A stretch of DNA of 64,000 bases from Halonatronum saccharophilum DSM 13868 (lineage in GTDB: Bacteria > Bacillota > Halanaerobiia > Halobacteroidales > Halobacteroidaceae). Below the pieces are notes generated by a model that was not told the DNA's origin, searched no databases, and saw nothing but the letters and a program-made list of their open reading frames with translations. Position 1 is the first letter of the stretch, and each line of letters starts with the position of its first letter. Of the stretch, positions 35,329-45,228 are shown in pieces. The position numbers were made by a program, and so were the translations under genes. The stretch covers positions 614,141 through 678,140 of the forward strand of contig NZ_KI912094.1 in NCBI RefSeq assembly GCF_000517025.1, written 5' to 3'.

Positions 35329-35934
35329 ATGATTTGTCCTTGTTGTGGAGTAATAGACTATAGTATTCCTTCACCTAATTATACAAGAAAAGGAACTAAA
35401 AGAATACTAGGAGTTTGTAAAAATTGTAACAAAGAAATATATTGTATACCAACAAAAAAAAATTATGAAAAAAGCCAGCAACATACTGTAAATAAAGGAG
35501 AACTTAGAGAAGAAATGTTAAGTAATATTTATATTGAAAATATGAGAGGAGCAATTGCAAAAAATATGCCTAAAGCTCATGATATTGATAGAGTAGCTTT
35601 AGATGAATATGGTAAGCCAATTTATTTTTTTGAAATAAAAGAAAGATCAAATACATTAAATGCATATAAAGAAATCAAATTCCCTTATGCTAAAATAAAA
35701 TCAGCGAAAAAATTGATAAAACATTATAATATACCTGTTTTTGTTGTACTAAAATTTTCTGATTGCTGGACAAGATTTGAAGTAAAGTTAAATAAAAAAT
35801 ATAAACAAGGAAAAATTCCTTTTGCTCCTAATTATAGACCTAACCAGAGAAATAAACAAAGGCAGATCCCTGCCTTAATTGATATTTATGATCTTACAGT
35901 ATTAAATTTTAAAGAAAAATGTAAAGATAGTTAA
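35329..35934 (+). CDS. Zinc-ribbon protein with PD-(D/E)XK-like nuclease core
   Basis: I do not recognise a named family. The 201-residue protein begins with a zinc ribbon (CPCC at 3-6 and CKNC near 32-35). The middle contains DIDRVALDEYGKPIYFFEIK, in which an Asp, then E-x-K on the next strand, fits the PD-(D/E)XK nuclease pattern. The C-terminus is Lys/Arg-rich, as expected for a DNA-binding protein. The start ATG 35329 has AGGAGG 9 nt upstream. It follows the methyltransferase and HNH genes and may be a second nuclease of the same system. It ends 4 bp from the convergent DUF523 gene. Confidence 0.55.
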   Translation: MICPCCGVIDYSIPSPNYTRKGTKRILGVCKNCNKEIYCIPTKKNYEKSQQHTVNKGELREEMLSNIYIENMRGAIAKNMPKAHDIDRVALDEYGKPIYFFEIKERSNTLNAYKEIKFPYAKIKSAKKLIKHYNIPVFVVLKFSDCWTRFEVKLNKKYKQGKIPFAPNYRPNQRNKQRQIPALIDIYDLTVLNFKEKCKDS

Positions 35935-35938
35935 GTAG

Positions 35939-36385
35939 TTAAACTTTTAAACTTAACCCTTCTAACTCTTCTTCGGTGTATATCTTTAATCCATTATCAA
36001 CTAATAACTGTGCGGTAAACCCATTGCCTTCTACCAACTTTCCACTAAAGTTCCCATTATAAACTTGACCATAACCACAGGAAGGACTTCTTGCCTTTAA
36101 GATTGCTACCTTAGCACCAACCACCTTAGCTATCTCTAGTGTTTTTTGGGCTCCAAGGATAAACTTGTCAGTAAAGTCATCACCTTCTTTGGTTAATACC
36201 TTCTCTTCTCCTTCTTGATTAACAATTTCACAAGGCATTCTAGGTATCTCTAATCCACCTAAAACTTCTGGGCATACAGAAATTGCTCTCCCCTCTTCTA
36301 CCAATTTAGTTACTATCCCATTATTACTTCCCTCTCCATTATACCTACACCTAACCCCTGCCAAACAAGCACTTACTATGTACAT
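35939..36385 (-). CDS. DUF523 family protein (TudS-like)
   Basis: The 148-residue protein belongs to DUF523. Conserved cysteines are visible in SACLAGVRCRYNG (C7, C13), SVCPE (C38) and ARSPSCG (C103). A member of this family, TudS, has been reported as an iron-sulfur 2-thiouracil desulfidase, so a role in removing sulfur from thiouracil is possible. It lies 28 bp downstream of an aldo-keto reductase on the same strand. AAGGAG precedes the ATG. Confidence 0.85.
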   Translation of the reverse strand: MYIVSACLAGVRCRYNGEGSNNGIVTKLVEEGRAISVCPEVLGGLEIPRMPCEIVNQEGEEKVLTKEGDDFTDKFILGAQKTLEIAKVVGAKVAILKARSPSCGYGQVYNGNFSGKLVEGNGFTAQLLVDNGLKIYTEEELEGLSLKV

Positions 36386-36413
36386 TTAATTTCACTCCTT
36401 GTTAATAGCTATA

Positions 36414-37319
36414 TTAATCTACTTCTCTCCCCATAGAACTCTCCCAGACTCTAAACCACTGCTGTCTTGTGAGCTTAATCTTTACTGCTTCAACAGCAAC
36501 CTTTATCCTTTCTAGCTTACCACTACCTACAATTGGAATCATATTGGCTGGATGATTTAGGATCCAGGCATAGATAATGTAGTCTATAGATGGAGCCCCT
36601 ACTTCCTCTCTTATCTCTTCAAAAGTCCTTCTTACCCTAGAGACCTTATCTTCATTAGAATTAAAGATACTCCCTCCTGCTAATGGCGACCAGACCATTG
36701 GTGGTATTCCTTTCTGTTTGCACTTCTCTATACTACCATTATCAAAGTTTTCAAAATTAAGAGGAGATACCTCTATCTGATTAGTTACTAAAGGAGTATC
36801 CAATCTAGAGCTTAACATATCAAATTGAGATGGCTTAAAGTTAGAGACACCATAGTTTAAAACTTTCCCTTCTTTCTTTAATTGATTAAAGGCGTCACTT
36901 ACTTCATCAGGGTTCATAAAAGGATCTGGCCTATGAATCAATAATAGATCTATATAATCTGTCTCTAAGTTCTTAAGTGATCTCTCTACTGACTCTATTA
37001 TGTGTTTCTTACTAGTGTCATAATGCTTAACCTTATGCTCTGGTCTATTAGATGAAATTAATTTTATCCCGCACTTTGTTACTAACTGAATCCTTTCTCT
37101 TAAACTAGGCTTTAAAGCCAAGGCTTTACCAAATAACTCTTCACAGGTATATGCACCATAAATATCTGCATGATCAAAGCTCGTTACTCCCAATTCTATA
37201 CACCCTTCAATTAATTCCAATATTTCTTGGGAAGTCATCTCCCAGCTTGATAGCCTCATTAGTCCATGAACTACCCTTGATAATTCTAAATTTTCTCCTA
37301 CCTTTACTTTCTCAATCAT
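36414..37319 (-). CDS. Aldo/keto reductase, YdhF-type
   Basis: This 301-residue NADPH-dependent oxidoreductase has the catalytic tetrad D49, Y54, K82 and H129 within FDHADIYG, TKCGIK and LLLIHRPDP. The cofactor segment near the end reads IPIVGSGKLERI. The YdhF subgroup acts on unknown carbonyl substrates. It is co-directional with the DUF523 gene. AGGAGG precedes the ATG. Confidence 0.9.
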   Translation of the reverse strand: MIEKVKVGENLELSRVVHGLMRLSSWEMTSQEILELIEGCIELGVTSFDHADIYGAYTCEELFGKALALKPSLRERIQLVTKCGIKLISSNRPEHKVKHYDTSKKHIIESVERSLKNLETDYIDLLLIHRPDPFMNPDEVSDAFNQLKKEGKVLNYGVSNFKPSQFDMLSSRLDTPLVTNQIEVSPLNFENFDNGSIEKCKQKGIPPMVWSPLAGGSIFNSNEDKVSRVRRTFEEIREEVGAPSIDYIIYAWILNHPANMIPIVGSGKLERIKVAVEAVKIKLTRQQWFRVWESSMGREVD

Positions 37320-37665
37320 ATCTATAACCTCCTATTTTTATGGATAAATTAATAAATGAGATTTTGAACTTACTCATTACTGCTTACTATCTTCTACTTC
37401 TCTACTCACCTCTATTATCCCTACTATTACAAGGAAAATAATTGATTGATGAAAAAAATTTCACCTTTTAGAAATAATACTGAAGTCTGATATTTTTGAT
37501 AGAGGGCTGTAAAAGTTTATTTTATAACTGTATCAACTCTTTTATAATATTTTCAAAGGATTATTTTCTTTAATAGCTAACTATTTAATAGTAATGTCAA
37601 CTAATTCTTGATAAAAAATCTAAAATGATTTATTATAATAATATTAAACTTAGGGAGTGATGTTA
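37320..37665. other. Gap upstream of purC2
   Basis: No gene is supported in this AT-rich stretch. It contains the leader of the aldo-keto reductase and the purC2 promoter (TTGATA 37608-37613, TATTAT 37631-37636, 17-bp spacer). I see no purine riboswitch. Confidence 0.6.
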
Positions 37666-38352
37666 ATGGAATTACTTTACACAGGAAAAACTAAAGATGT
37701 CTATTCTTTAGAGGATGGGAACTATTTATTAAAGTTTAAAGATGATGTGACTGGTGAAGATGGTGTCTTCGACCCTGGGGCCAACAGTGTTGGACTAACA
37801 ATTGAAGGAGCAGGTAGAGCTGGATTAAGATTGACAAGATTATTCTTTGAAAGACTAAAAAATGAAGGTGTTCCTACCCACTATATTGATTCTAATATTG
37901 AAGAATCGACAATGACTGTAATGCCTGCAACGGTATTTGGAAAAGGACTTGAAGTAATCTGCCGATATAGAGCAGTAGGAAGCTTCTATAGACGCTATGG
38001 TATGTATGCCAAAGAGGGCCAAGCTTTAGACGCCTTTGTAGAAATCACTCTTAAAGATGATGATCGCAAAGATCCACCAATAACAGAGGATGCTTTAGAG
38101 ATGCTAGGTATATTAACTAGTGATGAGTACAAGAAAATAAAGGACCTGACTAAGAAGATAGCAAGTGTAGTAAAAGATGAACTTAGTAAAAAGGATATTG
38201 AGCTATATGATATCAAATTTGAATTTGGTAGAAGAAAAGACTCTGGAGAGATCATCTTAATAGATGAAATATCTGGAGGAAATATGAGAGCTTATAAAGA
38301 TGGTGAGTATATCGAACCCCTACTTTTAGAAAAACTGATGTTAGAGGAGTAA
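37666..38352 (+). CDS. Divergent PurC paralogue (SAICAR synthase family)
   Basis: The 228-residue protein is a homologue of SAICAR synthase. It keeps YTGKTKDVY, LLKFKDDVTG, CRYRAVGSFYRRYG, a KDD/DPP region and IKFEFGR. However, the substrate-binding segment that reads [12 protein letters not shown] in the canonical PurC at 47.9 kb is here DEISGGNMRAYKDG, so the SPD-C-R-W-D residues are lost. It may ligate a different amine or acid donor. The start ATG 37666 is 8 nt after AGGGAG. It is a single gene with its own promoter and terminator, away from the purine operon. Confidence 0.8.
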   Translation: MELLYTGKTKDVYSLEDGNYLLKFKDDVTGEDGVFDPGANSVGLTIEGAGRAGLRLTRLFFERLKNEGVPTHYIDSNIEESTMTVMPATVFGKGLEVICRYRAVGSFYRRYGMYAKEGQALDAFVEITLKDDDRKDPPITEDALEMLGILTSDEYKKIKDLTKKIASVVKDELSKKDIELYDIKFEFGRRKDSGEIILIDEISGGNMRAYKDGEYIEPLLLEKLMLEE

Positions 38353-38496
38353 TATCGATGAAAGATCATCACATAATTAAACATAAACAAAAGAGATCAC
38401 TTGAACTATAATAATTTAAAGGTAGTTTATTATTTTTGAAACCAAGGTTATTCATTAAATGAAAATAAATCTTGTCATACTATAACATATTTATCT

Positions 38497-38550
38497 AAAA
38501 AAGTAAGTGGCTCCAATCATATTGTTATGATTGGAGCCACTTACTTTTTT
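38497..38550. terminator. Bidirectional terminator purC2 / ywbE
   Basis: Perfect 24-bp arms (outer AAAAAAGTAAGTGGCTCC) enclose a 6-nt loop, with T-runs on both strands. It separates convergent purC2 and ywbE. Confidence 0.92.
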
Positions 38551-38743
38551 AATTATGTATTTCTTTTACCCTACCAACTATACCATCTTCAAGACGAACC
38601 TTAATCCCATGAGGATGGGTAGAAGAGTTAGTCAAAATATCTTTAACTATACCTTCTGTTAGCTTCCCCGAACGTTGGTCTTGCTTCTTTACAACTGAAA
38701 CCTTTAAACCTGGCTTGATATCCTTACGATTCTTTCCATTCAT
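38549..38743 (-). CDS. ywbE: YwbE family protein
   Basis: This 64-residue basic protein matches the YwbE family (DUF2196), with IKPGLKVSVVKKQDQRSGKL, then GIVKDIL, HPHGIKVRLEDG and a VGRVKEI end. Its function is unknown; the compact beta-rich layout resembles small nucleic-acid-binding folds. AGGGAGG precedes the ATG. Its promoter region is one copy of a 70-bp direct repeat that recurs upstream of the next gene. Confidence 0.88.
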   Translation of the reverse strand: MNGKNRKDIKPGLKVSVVKKQDQRSGKLTEGIVKDILTNSSTHPHGIKVRLEDGIVGRVKEIHN

Positions 38744-38750
38744 TTGATTA

Positions 38751-38820
38751 CCTCCCTATTACATTTAAGTATATCTAATACCTATTATTATATCAAGACA
38801 ATTAAATATTGTAGAATTTA
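38751..38820. repeat. 70-bp direct repeat, copy at ywbE leader
   Basis: This copy covers the ribosome binding site and upstream region of ywbE. It matches 39706-39775 at 64 of 70 positions by direct count. The two copies bracket the phosphopantetheinyl transferase gene. Confidence 0.9.
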
Positions 38821-38894
38821 AGGCTAAAGTTAACTTAGTAATTTAAAATTTTATTTTCTTCATTTCTAAACTCGCTTGATATCATTAATTATTT

Positions 38895-39578
38895 TTAACT
38901 AAAATAAATTAAAAGGTCTCTCCAATCCTTTTTTATTATTCTTTTAGGAAATAAATTATTAGCATTACATACTGTCAACTTATAATAATCACCTATATTA
39001 TAAGTTTTTAAAACAAATTCACTAAATTTAAATTTATCATTTAACCATATCTTATTATTATCTTTTACAGTAAACGAATTAAGAGGAATAGATAATCCCT
39101 TTCCAACAGCTTTTATATAACTTTCCTTTGAAGTCCATAGCTTATAAAAATACCCTAGCCTATCTTTTTTATCTTTTAAAATTAAATTTCTATACTCTTC
39201 TTTAGAAAAAAATTCTTTGGCTATATTTAAATCAATATTTTCTATTTTTTCTATATCTATCCCAATTTGCTTATTACTTATTGCACATACTATCCAGCTA
39301 CCTGAATGAGATATATTAAAATGAAAATTAGGATTGTTTTTTAAAAATGGTTTTCCATAATCATTTCTTTTGAAAAATATATCTTCATTTTTAATTTTTA
39401 ATTCATTAGATATTATATCCCTTATTAAAACTTCTCCTATTACAGTACGATAAGCATCTTCTTTTTTTAAAAATTTTATAGCTTTATTCTTTTTATCTAA
39501 AGATACTAACGATAACACCTTACTAAATTCTAAATGATTCAAATCATTTTCTAGCTTTACAGCAAATAATCCCTTCAT
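38895..39578 (-). CDS. 4'-phosphopantetheinyl transferase, Sfp type
   Basis: This enzyme transfers phosphopantetheine from CoA to a carrier-protein serine. The 227-residue length and motifs fit the Sfp/Gsp group: FHFNISHSGSWIVCAIS, GIDIEKI (metal Asp/Glu) and FYKLWTSKESYIKAVGKGL. No carrier, NRPS or PKS gene is in the window, so its partner is elsewhere. The gene is more AT-rich than its neighbours and lies between two 70-bp direct repeats, suggesting later insertion. Copy B of the repeat upstream may supply its promoter. AGGTGG precedes the ATG. Confidence 0.9.
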   Translation of the reverse strand: MKGLFAVKLENDLNHLEFSKVLSLVSLDKKNKAIKFLKKEDAYRTVIGEVLIRDIISNELKIKNEDIFFKRNDYGKPFLKNNPNFHFNISHSGSWIVCAISNKQIGIDIEKIENIDLNIAKEFFSKEEYRNLILKDKKDRLGYFYKLWTSKESYIKAVGKGLSIPLNSFTVKDNNKIWLNDKFKFSEFVLKTYNIGDYYKLTVCNANNLFPKRIIKKDWRDLLIYFS

Positions 39579-39705
39579 AAATTAAACCACCTAATCCTCT
39601 ACTTTGTTTGTAGCAAAAATAATACTATTTAAAACTTTGAAAATTTCTGAAGCCTCTTTATATAAAATTTATCTATAATATTAATTCGGTATTTTATTAC
39701 TTTTT

Positions 39706-39775
39706 CCTCCCTATCACATTTAAGTATATCTAATACCTATTATTATATCAAAATAAATAAATATTATAGAGTTTA
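39706..39775. repeat. 70-bp direct repeat, copy upstream of the PPTase gene
   Basis: This copy has the same orientation as the ywbE leader (38751-38820), with six substitutions. The ywbE-like GGGAGG site is still present but is not followed by a ywbE start. It lies about 130 bp upstream of the PPTase gene and also close to the divergent ABC-F gene. Confidence 0.9.
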
Positions 39776-39850
39776 TAAGATAGGATTATCTACTAATTTA
39801 TGCTATAATGGAATAATCAAATAATAAAAATTCAACTTAAAAGGAGATAA

Positions 39851-41440
<1,590 letters not shown>

Positions 41441-41445
41441 CCCTT

Positions 41446-41496
41446 AAACCTCCTTTCCATCCTTCTCCTTAAATAAGAAGGATGGAGAGGAGGTTT
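41446..41496. other. Long hairpin between ABC-F and RhuM genes
   Basis: Arms AAACCTCCTttCCATCCTTCT and AGAAGGATGGagAGGAGGTTT form a long stem with one internal mismatch pair. Good T-runs are lacking, but the position between convergent genes suggests a terminator. Confidence 0.6.
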
Positions 41497-41497
41497 G

Positions 41498-42580
41498 CTA
41501 AAATTCATTCTCTTTTAAAAATTTATCAAAATCATCTTCTGCTTTATCATTCAACCTGTTTTGATTATATTTTTCATATTCTTGATTTGCAAGTTCATTT
41601 GCAACTTTATTCGATATTCTTCCAGCGTTGGTTAGTATATCTCTTCCATTAAATTCTAAAAAAGCATTTAACTTTTCTATCCAATCTTTCATATACATTG
41701 GGTTATTTCTCTCCGCTTGGTCCTCAGCATAATCGAGATACATAGTCACTATTCTATTTAAAGCCTTCAACTCTTCTTCAGTTAAATAGTTTTTAGCAAC
41801 TTTTGCATCACTTTTTCTAATTTTGCTACCTTTCCAAGTTGTAAGCCCCATATTATCTTTTTCAGCATCAGCCCTTTTTGCTATTAACTCAGCAGCAGTA
41901 TGGCCATTTATAGCAAAATGTAATTTATTCTGCAACGTAGCGAAAAATTTTCTTGAAATATCTGATTTAGGGTCATAATCTACTGATAAAGCATATATAT
42001 CAGTAATCTTTTTATAAAATCTCTTCTCAGATGCCCTTATATCCCTAATACGTTCTAGTAATTCATCAAAATAATCTTCACCAAAATTTCTCATTTCCTT
42101 CAACCGCTCATCATCCATTGTAAAGCCTTTAATTAAATACTCATTAAGCCTCTCGGTTGCCCATCGTCTAAATTGTGTACCTCTATGAGAACGAACCCTA
42201 TAGCCTATTGCAATTATCATTTCAAGATTATAGTGCAGTATATTTCTCTTGACTTCTCTCCCGCCTTCATTTTGAACTTGTAAGTAATCCTTACAAGTTG
42301 TTTCTTTTTCTAATTCTCCACCACTATATATATTCTTTATATGCAAGGTAATATTTTGAGGAGTTGTTTGATACAACTCTGCTATTGCTTTCTGTGTCAT
42401 CCATACTGTTTGATTTTCTAATTTTACATCTATCTTGGTTTTCCCATCTTCGGTTTGATATATTAACATATCTGTATTACTTTTCACACTCAACACCTCT
42501 TCAAATATTTTAATTTCATTCCTATTATATATTTTATCTATAACAGGCTCAATACCTTTATAATTTCTTTCTTCACTCAA
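41498..42580 (-). CDS. RhuM family protein
   Basis: The 360-residue protein belongs to the RhuM family, first noted in a Salmonella pathogenicity island and often found in genomic islands and near restriction systems. Family features are VWMTQKAIAELYQTTPQNIT, NLEMIIAIGYRVRSHRGTQF and RRWATERLNEYLIKGF in the N-terminal half. The C-terminal half is helical and charged. The function is unknown. The start is TTG 42580 with GAGGAG 8 nt upstream. It lies alone between the ABC-F gene and the end of the purine operon, likely an accessory insertion. Confidence 0.88.
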   Translation of the reverse strand: MSEERNYKGIEPVIDKIYNRNEIKIFEEVLSVKSNTDMLIYQTEDGKTKIDVKLENQTVWMTQKAIAELYQTTPQNITLHIKNIYSGGELEKETTCKDYLQVQNEGGREVKRNILHYNLEMIIAIGYRVRSHRGTQFRRWATERLNEYLIKGFTMDDERLKEMRNFGEDYFDELLERIRDIRASEKRFYKKITDIYALSVDYDPKSDISRKFFATLQNKLHFAINGHTAAELIAKRADAEKDNMGLTTWKGSKIRKSDAKVAKNYLTEEELKALNRIVTMYLDYAEDQAERNNPMYMKDWIEKLNAFLEFNGRDILTNAGRISNKVANELANQEYEKYNQNRLNDKAEDDFDKFLKENEF

Positions 42581-42769
42581 ATTTATTTCTCCTCTACGAA
42601 CAACAATAATATAAGCAATCCCTTCAATTAAACGGAAAGAAATAATACTTGTTCTATAATAAATTCAGAAAAGTCTTCATGTACTATAACATAAAAAACC
42701 TTATTCCCTTTTCTTGATTAATTAGTTGGTTGTGTAAGTATGTATAAAGATAAAAATTATTGTTTTTCA

Positions 42770-42809
42770 AACTAAAAAAGCAGGGGCTTTGGCCCCTGCT
42801 TTTTTAGTT
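42770..42809 (-). terminator. Terminator of the purine operon
   Basis: Arms AACTAAAAAAGCAGGGGC (42770-42787) and its complement (42792-42809) with a 4-nt loop; the stem carries its own T-run. It follows purH. Confidence 0.93.
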
Positions 42810-42818
42810 ATTATATTC

Positions 42819-44387
42819 TTAATGTTTAAAATGTCTTCTTCCTGTAAAGACCATAGCAATTCCATGCTTGTTAGCAGCTTCAATAACCTGCCCGTCTCTG
42901 ATAGAACCACCTGGTTGGATGATAGCTTTGATTCCCTTCTTAGCTGCTTCTTCAATAGCATCTGGGAAAGGGAAGAAAGCATCTGATGCTACTACTCCAC
43001 CCTCTTGGCGGCCATCAGCTTTCATTCCAGCAATGATCATAGAATCGACTCTACTCATCTGTCCTGCACCAACACCAACTACCATCTGGTCCTTGGCCAT
43101 TACAATAGCATTGGACTTAACATGTTTAACTACCTTCCAGCTAAATAATAAGTCCTTTATTTGAGCTTCTGTTGGTTTAACCTCAGTTACTACTTCCAAT
43201 TCATCTTCAGTAGTTTGGACTACATCTCTATCTTGAACTAAGATTCCACCAGTTACCTTCTTCATATCGTAACCTGGCTTCTCTCTATTGATAAATAAAT
43301 CTCCCGTCTCTAAGATTCTGACATTCTTCCATCTAGCTTTAAGTACCTCTAAAGCATCCTCTGTATAAGAAGGAGCAATTACAACCTCAACAAACTTATC
43401 TTCCCCTGCAATCCCTTTAGCAACATCTTCTGTTACCTCTCTATTAAGAGCAACAATACTACCAAAGGCCGATAATGGGTCTCCAGCGTGAGCATTAGTA
43501 TATGCTTCTAATAGATTATCAGCAGTTGCCATTCCACAAGGGTTAGCATGCTTAATTACTGCTACTGCAGGCTTGTCAGTGAACTCCTTAACCAACTCCA
43601 AAGCACCATTGGTATCATTGATATTGTTAAAGGATAGCTCTTTACCATGGTGTTGTTTAGCAGTTGTAATTGATGGCTCATCTAAATCTTTTTCTTTGTA
43701 GAATGCCGCTTTTTGGTGTGGGTTCTCTCCATATCTTAAATCAGAGATCTTCTCATACCTATCTAGCATAACCTCTGGTAATCCCTCATCATCCTTTAAC
43801 TGCTTAGCTAAATAATCTTGGATTAAGTGATCATACTGAGCAGTATGGTGGAAGGCCTTATAAGATAGCTCCATCTTCTTTTTAACCGATAAAGAAACAT
43901 CATTAGCTTCTAGCTCTTCTAAGATTGAGCTATAGTCACTTGGGTCAACTACCACTCCTACATCATTGAAGTTCTTAGCAGCTGAACGGATCATCGTTGG
44001 CCCGCCGATATCAATATTCTCAATTGCTTCTTCTAAAGTAACGCCTTCTTTAGCTATAGTTTCGGCAAAAGGATACAGGTTACAAACTACCAAAGCAATT
44101 GGCTTAATACCTGCCTCTTTAATCTGATTCATGTGATCCTCATTCTCTCTTACTGCAAGGATACCTCCATGTACTGCTGGGTGTAAGGTCTTAACCCTCC
44201 CATCCATCATCTCTGGAAAATCAGTCACCTCACTAATTCCAACTACAGGCAATCCTGCTTCCTTTAACTTTCTAGCAGTTCCTCCTGTTGAGATAAGAGT
44301 TACTCCTAACTTATGTAAACCTTTAGCAAAATCAACAATACCCTCTTTATTAGAAACACTCAACAAAGCTTGACGAATCCTGTTCAT
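42819..44387 (-). CDS. purH: Bifunctional AICAR formyltransferase / IMP cyclohydrolase
   Basis: PurH catalyses the last two steps to IMP. The N-terminal IMP cyclohydrolase domain (about 1-195) has KEGIVDFAKGL, STGGTARKL and DGRVKTLHP. The C-terminal formyltransferase domain has RYGENPHQKAAFY, the catalytic KHANPCG, and GDPLSAFGSIVA, ending in FTGRRHFKH. The length of 522 residues is normal. The start is ATG 44387 or TTG 44393; AAGGAG lies 11 or 5 nt upstream. It is the last gene of the purDKEBCFMNH operon. Confidence 0.95.
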   Translation of the reverse strand: MNRIRQALLSVSNKEGIVDFAKGLHKLGVTLISTGGTARKLKEAGLPVVGISEVTDFPEMMDGRVKTLHPAVHGGILAVRENEDHMNQIKEAGIKPIALVVCNLYPFAETIAKEGVTLEEAIENIDIGGPTMIRSAAKNFNDVGVVVDPSDYSSILEELEANDVSLSVKKKMELSYKAFHHTAQYDHLIQDYLAKQLKDDEGLPEVMLDRYEKISDLRYGENPHQKAAFYKEKDLDEPSITTAKQHHGKELSFNNINDTNGALELVKEFTDKPAVAVIKHANPCGMATADNLLEAYTNAHAGDPLSAFGSIVALNREVTEDVAKGIAGEDKFVEVVIAPSYTEDALEVLKARWKNVRILETGDLFINREKPGYDMKKVTGGILVQDRDVVQTTEDELEVVTEVKPTEAQIKDLLFSWKVVKHVKSNAIVMAKDQMVVGVGAGQMSRVDSMIIAGMKADGRQEGGVVASDAFFPFPDAIEEAAKKGIKAIIQPGGSIRDGQVIEAANKHGIAMVFTGRRHFKH

Positions 44388-44410
44388 TATCAATCACACT
44401 CCTTTTTATA

Positions 44411-44599
44411 TTAGTCGTCAGCTGTCAGCTATCAGCCTTCAGCTCGAATTGTCTGTAGTCTGTAGTCTTTGAATTCGCACAGACTACCCACTACTCATTA
44501 CCCCTTATCTCTTGACTTTAACTGTCAATTCTCAATTCTCAACTCTCAACTACTCTTGACCTTAAATTTTTATAATTCTTAATTCTTAATTCTTAATTC
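44411..44599. repeat. Cluster of degenerate short repeats between purN and purH
   Basis: Four short word families lie side by side: GTCAGCTGTCAGCTATCAGC (family D), TCTGTAGTCTGTAGTCTTTG with a later complement CAGACTAC, half of a family A palindrome (ACTGTCAATTCTCAATTCTC), and about five units of TTCTTAA. No gene is present. The gap lies inside an operon, so all of it is transcribed. Confidence 0.65.
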
Positions 44600-45214
44600 T
44601 TAACTCTTAACTGCTTTTACAATCACTTTCCCGTCTTTAACTTCTAACCTATCTTGAGCATAGAGTTTAACCGCTTGTGGATAGATTCTATGCTCTTCTT
44701 TTAATATCCGCTTAGCTAAGGTCTCCTCTGTATCCCCTTCTTGGACTGGAACAGCAGCTTGGATAATTATTGGCCCTGTATCCATCCCTTCATCAGCAAA
44801 GTGAACTGTACAACCTGCTACCTTAACCCCGTAATCTAAGGCTTGCTTTTGGGCATGAAGGCCTGGAAAAGAAGGTAATAAAGAAGGATGTATATTCATA
44901 ACTCTATTCTTATAGTGTCTGACAAAGTAAGGGGTTAATATTCTCATAAAGCCAGCCATTACAATAAGGTCTACCTCATATTCCTCTAAAGCATCGATCA
45001 TTGCTTGCTCAAACTTTTCTTTGCTATCATAAATCTTAGGATTTATATATTTACTAGCGATACCTTGGTTATTGGCCCGCTCTAAGGCTTTGGCCCCTTC
45101 CTTATCACTTATTACTAGCTCAACCTTAGCTTCTAACTCTCCACTCTCTATACTATCGATAATAGATTGTAGGTTACTTCCTCTTCCTGAAGCGAGTACT
45201 CCTATCTTTAACAT
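44600..45214 (-). CDS. purN: Phosphoribosylglycinamide formyltransferase
   Basis: PurN uses 10-formyl-tetrahydrofolate to formylate GAR, the third step of purine synthesis. Visible motifs are LASGRGSNLQSI near the N-terminus, MAGFMRILTPYF, NIHPSLLPSFPG with the catalytic Asn/His, and GCTVHFADEGMDTGPII with the catalytic Asp. The 204-residue length is typical. It lies 14 bp downstream of purM. AAGGGTG precedes the ATG. Confidence 0.95.
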   Translation of the reverse strand: MLKIGVLASGRGSNLQSIIDSIESGELEAKVELVISDKEGAKALERANNQGIASKYINPKIYDSKEKFEQAMIDALEEYEVDLIVMAGFMRILTPYFVRHYKNRVMNIHPSLLPSFPGLHAQKQALDYGVKVAGCTVHFADEGMDTGPIIIQAAVPVQEGDTEETLAKRILKEEHRIYPQAVKLYAQDRLEVKDGKVIVKAVKS

Positions 45215-45228
45215 TCTCTCACACCCTT

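Noticed and set aside
33176-35934. Prophage or integrative element
   Set aside because: No integrase, transposase, structural phage genes or flanking attachment duplication could be seen around the R-M-like cassette.
42767-42982. Minus-strand frame overlapping the 3' end of purH in another frame
   Set aside because: It overlaps purH almost fully and runs through the operon terminator.
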